DNA of 5,272 bases from Coriobacteriia bacterium. Lineage in GTDB: Bacteria > Actinomycetota > Coriobacteriia > Coriobacteriales > UBA8131. The notes under the pieces were generated by a model, which saw only the letters and a list, made by a program, of their open reading frames with translations, was not told the DNA's origin and did no database searches. This document shows, piece by piece, positions 4,558-5,272 of this stretch. A program made the position numbers and the translations under genes. The stretch is taken from NCBI GenBank assembly GCA_009781535.1, contig WQXX01000086.1:1-5272 (forward strand). The letters run 5' to 3'. Numbering within the stretch: the stretch's first letter is position 1; every line of letters begins with the position of its first letter.

Positions 4558-4559
4558 AG
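4491..4559 (+). CDS. Possible 22-codon mini-ORF inside the inverted repeat region
   Basis: ATG at 4491 opens a 22-codon frame (MSFDQTGKAVQLTTGTGGSR plus two residues) ending in TAG at 4557-4559. A GGAGG lies 11 bases upstream (4475-4479), half inside the left arm of the 11-bp inverted repeat, and the last codons lie in the right arm. It could be a tiny protein or a leader peptide whose translation opens the hairpin. Length alone gives little support, so it may be chance. Confidence 0.25.
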   Translation: MSFDQTGKAVQLTTGTGGSRGR

Positions 4560-4580
4560 GCATAAAGAGAGAGGTGGGAA

Positions 4581-4886
4581 ATGGAAACACAGACATGGGC
4601 ACTAAGCGAACACGTGCACCCGGTATTCGTACCGATATTGAAAAGCCTGTTCCCTCCACAGGACTACGGGCTTTTGCCCTGCCCGTTCTGTGGCTCTGAG
4701 GCTAAGTGGCTTTCAAACCTGCGTGTTTTTCATGATGCAAACCGTGAGTATCACACGGTGTACTGCTCCAATGACGATTGTGGGGCGAAGGTCGGTAGCG
4801 GATGGCTTGATGATTACGAGACCGCCCGCAAGACCGCGTGGAAACACTGGAACACCAGATGCGAGATCGAGGAGGTATGCGAGTGA
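4581..4886 (+). CDS. Lar-like zinc-ribbon protein (restriction-alleviation family)
   Basis: This 101-residue protein has the Lar pattern: LLPCPFCGSEA (Cys34, Cys37), a second pair in YCSNDDCGAKV (Cys62, Cys67), then an Ala-rich helix ending WKHWNTR. Members of this family include Rac prophage Lar, which relieves type I restriction by modulating host modification, although most phage members are untested. The N-terminal 30 residues are an extension compared with the shortest family members. GAGGTG at 4571-4576, 4 bases before the ATG, sets the start. The stop overlaps the next gene by one base (TGATG). It sits in the early operon, where an anti-restriction role would act on entry (inference). 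Confidence 0.8.
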   Translation: METQTWALSEHVHPVFVPILKSLFPPQDYGLLPCPFCGSEAKWLSNLRVFHDANREYHTVYCSNDDCGAKVGSGWLDDYETARKTAWKHWNTRCEIEEVCE

Positions 4887-5146
4887 TGTACCCAGTAGCC
4901 ACCCAGTACGCGATAAGCGTCGCCTTGTCACGCACTCCCGATGAACGCACATGGTGCGACAAGATCATGTTGAACTTCTACTACAACAACGGAGAGCTGA
5001 CCACCTCACAGCTTGCAAGGTACTACTACCACTTCAATGCCCGCCTGTCTGACCTGAAAGAGAGAGGCGTCGAATTCGAGGAGACGAAACGGATAGATGG
5101 AAAAGGGATATGGCGATACAGGCTCAAAGGTGCCAGCGATGTCTAG
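4886..5146 (+). CDS. Winged-helix DNA-binding protein
   Basis: This 86-residue protein has a single winged-helix fold over about residues 22-82: an N-terminal helix, GELTTSQLARYYYHFNARLSDLKERG as the helix-turn-helix, then a strand-wing-strand ending IWRYRL. This resembles the small phage helix-turn-helix family in which residues around NARLSDLKERG are conserved (HTH_39-like, by eye). The ATG at 4886 is chosen over the in-frame ATG at 4877 because GGAGGT (4871-4876) is 9 bases away from it but directly abuts 4877. The frame is open further upstream to 4838, inside the Lar-like gene, without initiation signals. It probably regulates later phage genes or takes part in replication; the target is unknown. 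Confidence 0.82.
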   Translation: MYPVATQYAISVALSRTPDERTWCDKIMLNFYYNNGELTTSQLARYYYHFNARLSDLKERGVEFEETKRIDGKGIWRYRLKGASDV

Positions 5147-5272
5147 GAAAAACCGCGAGCTACGCGCAAGACAGATGATTGACGAAGGAGCGCTATACGA
5201 TGACTACGAGCGTGACCTTCTCATTGAGGACGCCTTGCGCCTGTATATGTTCCCGCAAGCATTAAAGCAATA
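5139..5272 (+). CDS. Small early phage protein, 3' end at or beyond the window edge
   Basis: ATG at 5139 overlaps the preceding gene by 8 bases and has AAGGTG (5127-5132) 6 bases upstream. Forty-four codons are visible, and the last two bases are TA, so the next base decides between a stop (TAA or TAG) and Tyr. The product is helical and charged: a basic start (MSRKNRELRARQ), then an acidic stretch (YDDYERDLLIED). No family is recognised. The overlap and ribosome binding site are the main evidence. Confidence 0.65.
   Translation, partial: MSRKNRELRARQMIDEGALYDDYERDLLIEDALRLYMFPQALKQ

Larger units (their letters stand above)
526..5272. mobile_element. Left part of an integrated temperate phage (prophage) or related element
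   Basis: A large serine recombinase next to a tRNA, a divergent CI-like/Cro-like pair, a MuF-type protein, a Lar-like protein and a packed series of small overlapping genes together form a typical phage lysogeny/early region. The element continues past the right edge, so structural genes and the second attachment site are not seen. A phage satellite or an integrative conjugative element with a phage-like control module is possible, because no terminase, capsid, tail or conjugation gene is visible here. Confidence 0.8.

Noticed and set aside
4690..4968. Alternative frames on both strands over the Lar-like and winged-helix genes
   Set aside because: They overlap genes with recognisable motifs and correct ribosome binding sites and show no motifs of their own.

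Overview
The window looks like the left boundary of an integrated temperate phage (or a closely related element) in a bacterial chromosome. It starts in host DNA with the 3' end of a membrane-protein gene that has a long Ala/Lys tail. A complete tRNA-Val(CAC) gene follows, and everything to its right reads as phage. The host flank is GC-rich with many alanine codons, and strong GGAGG-type ribosome binding sites are used throughout. A high-GC Gram-positive host (Actinomycetota, perhaps Coriobacteriia) fits, but this is a low-confidence guess from style, not a match.

Layout: (1) 1-525, host flank: the membrane-protein tail, a tRNA promoter and tRNA-Val. (2) 482-3730, a minus-strand lysogeny operon. 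In transcription order it encodes a CI-like XRE repressor, a SAP-like/MuF (SPP1 gp7-type) protein, a two-helix membrane protein with a SieB-like layout, and a large serine recombinase. The recombinase stop codon lies inside the tRNA gene on the opposite strand. (3) 3731-3859, a compact divergent control region. Two back-to-back promoters have the same -10 (TAGTAT) and 17-bp spacers, and three AATACTA boxes are spaced about three helical turns apart. (4) 3860-5272, a plus-strand early operon: a Cro-like XRE protein, a 50-residue membrane protein, a small basic protein, a region with an 11-bp perfect inverted repeat, a Lar-like zinc-ribbon protein, a winged-helix protein and the start of another small gene. 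Several of these genes overlap by 1-8 bases.

How it works together (inference): the repressor and Cro-like protein compete at the shared operators. In a lysogen the leftward operon would make repressor, two candidate accessory or exclusion proteins and the integrase from one message. The rightward operon starts the lytic programme, and the Lar-like protein may protect incoming DNA from host restriction.

The most unusual items are the MuF minor-capsid-type domain placed in the immunity operon with a SAP-like segment and a YPPP-repeat tail, the integrase whose last residues are antisense to the tRNA, the symmetrical operator/promoter layout, and the inverted repeat with a mini-ORF upstream of the Lar-like gene.
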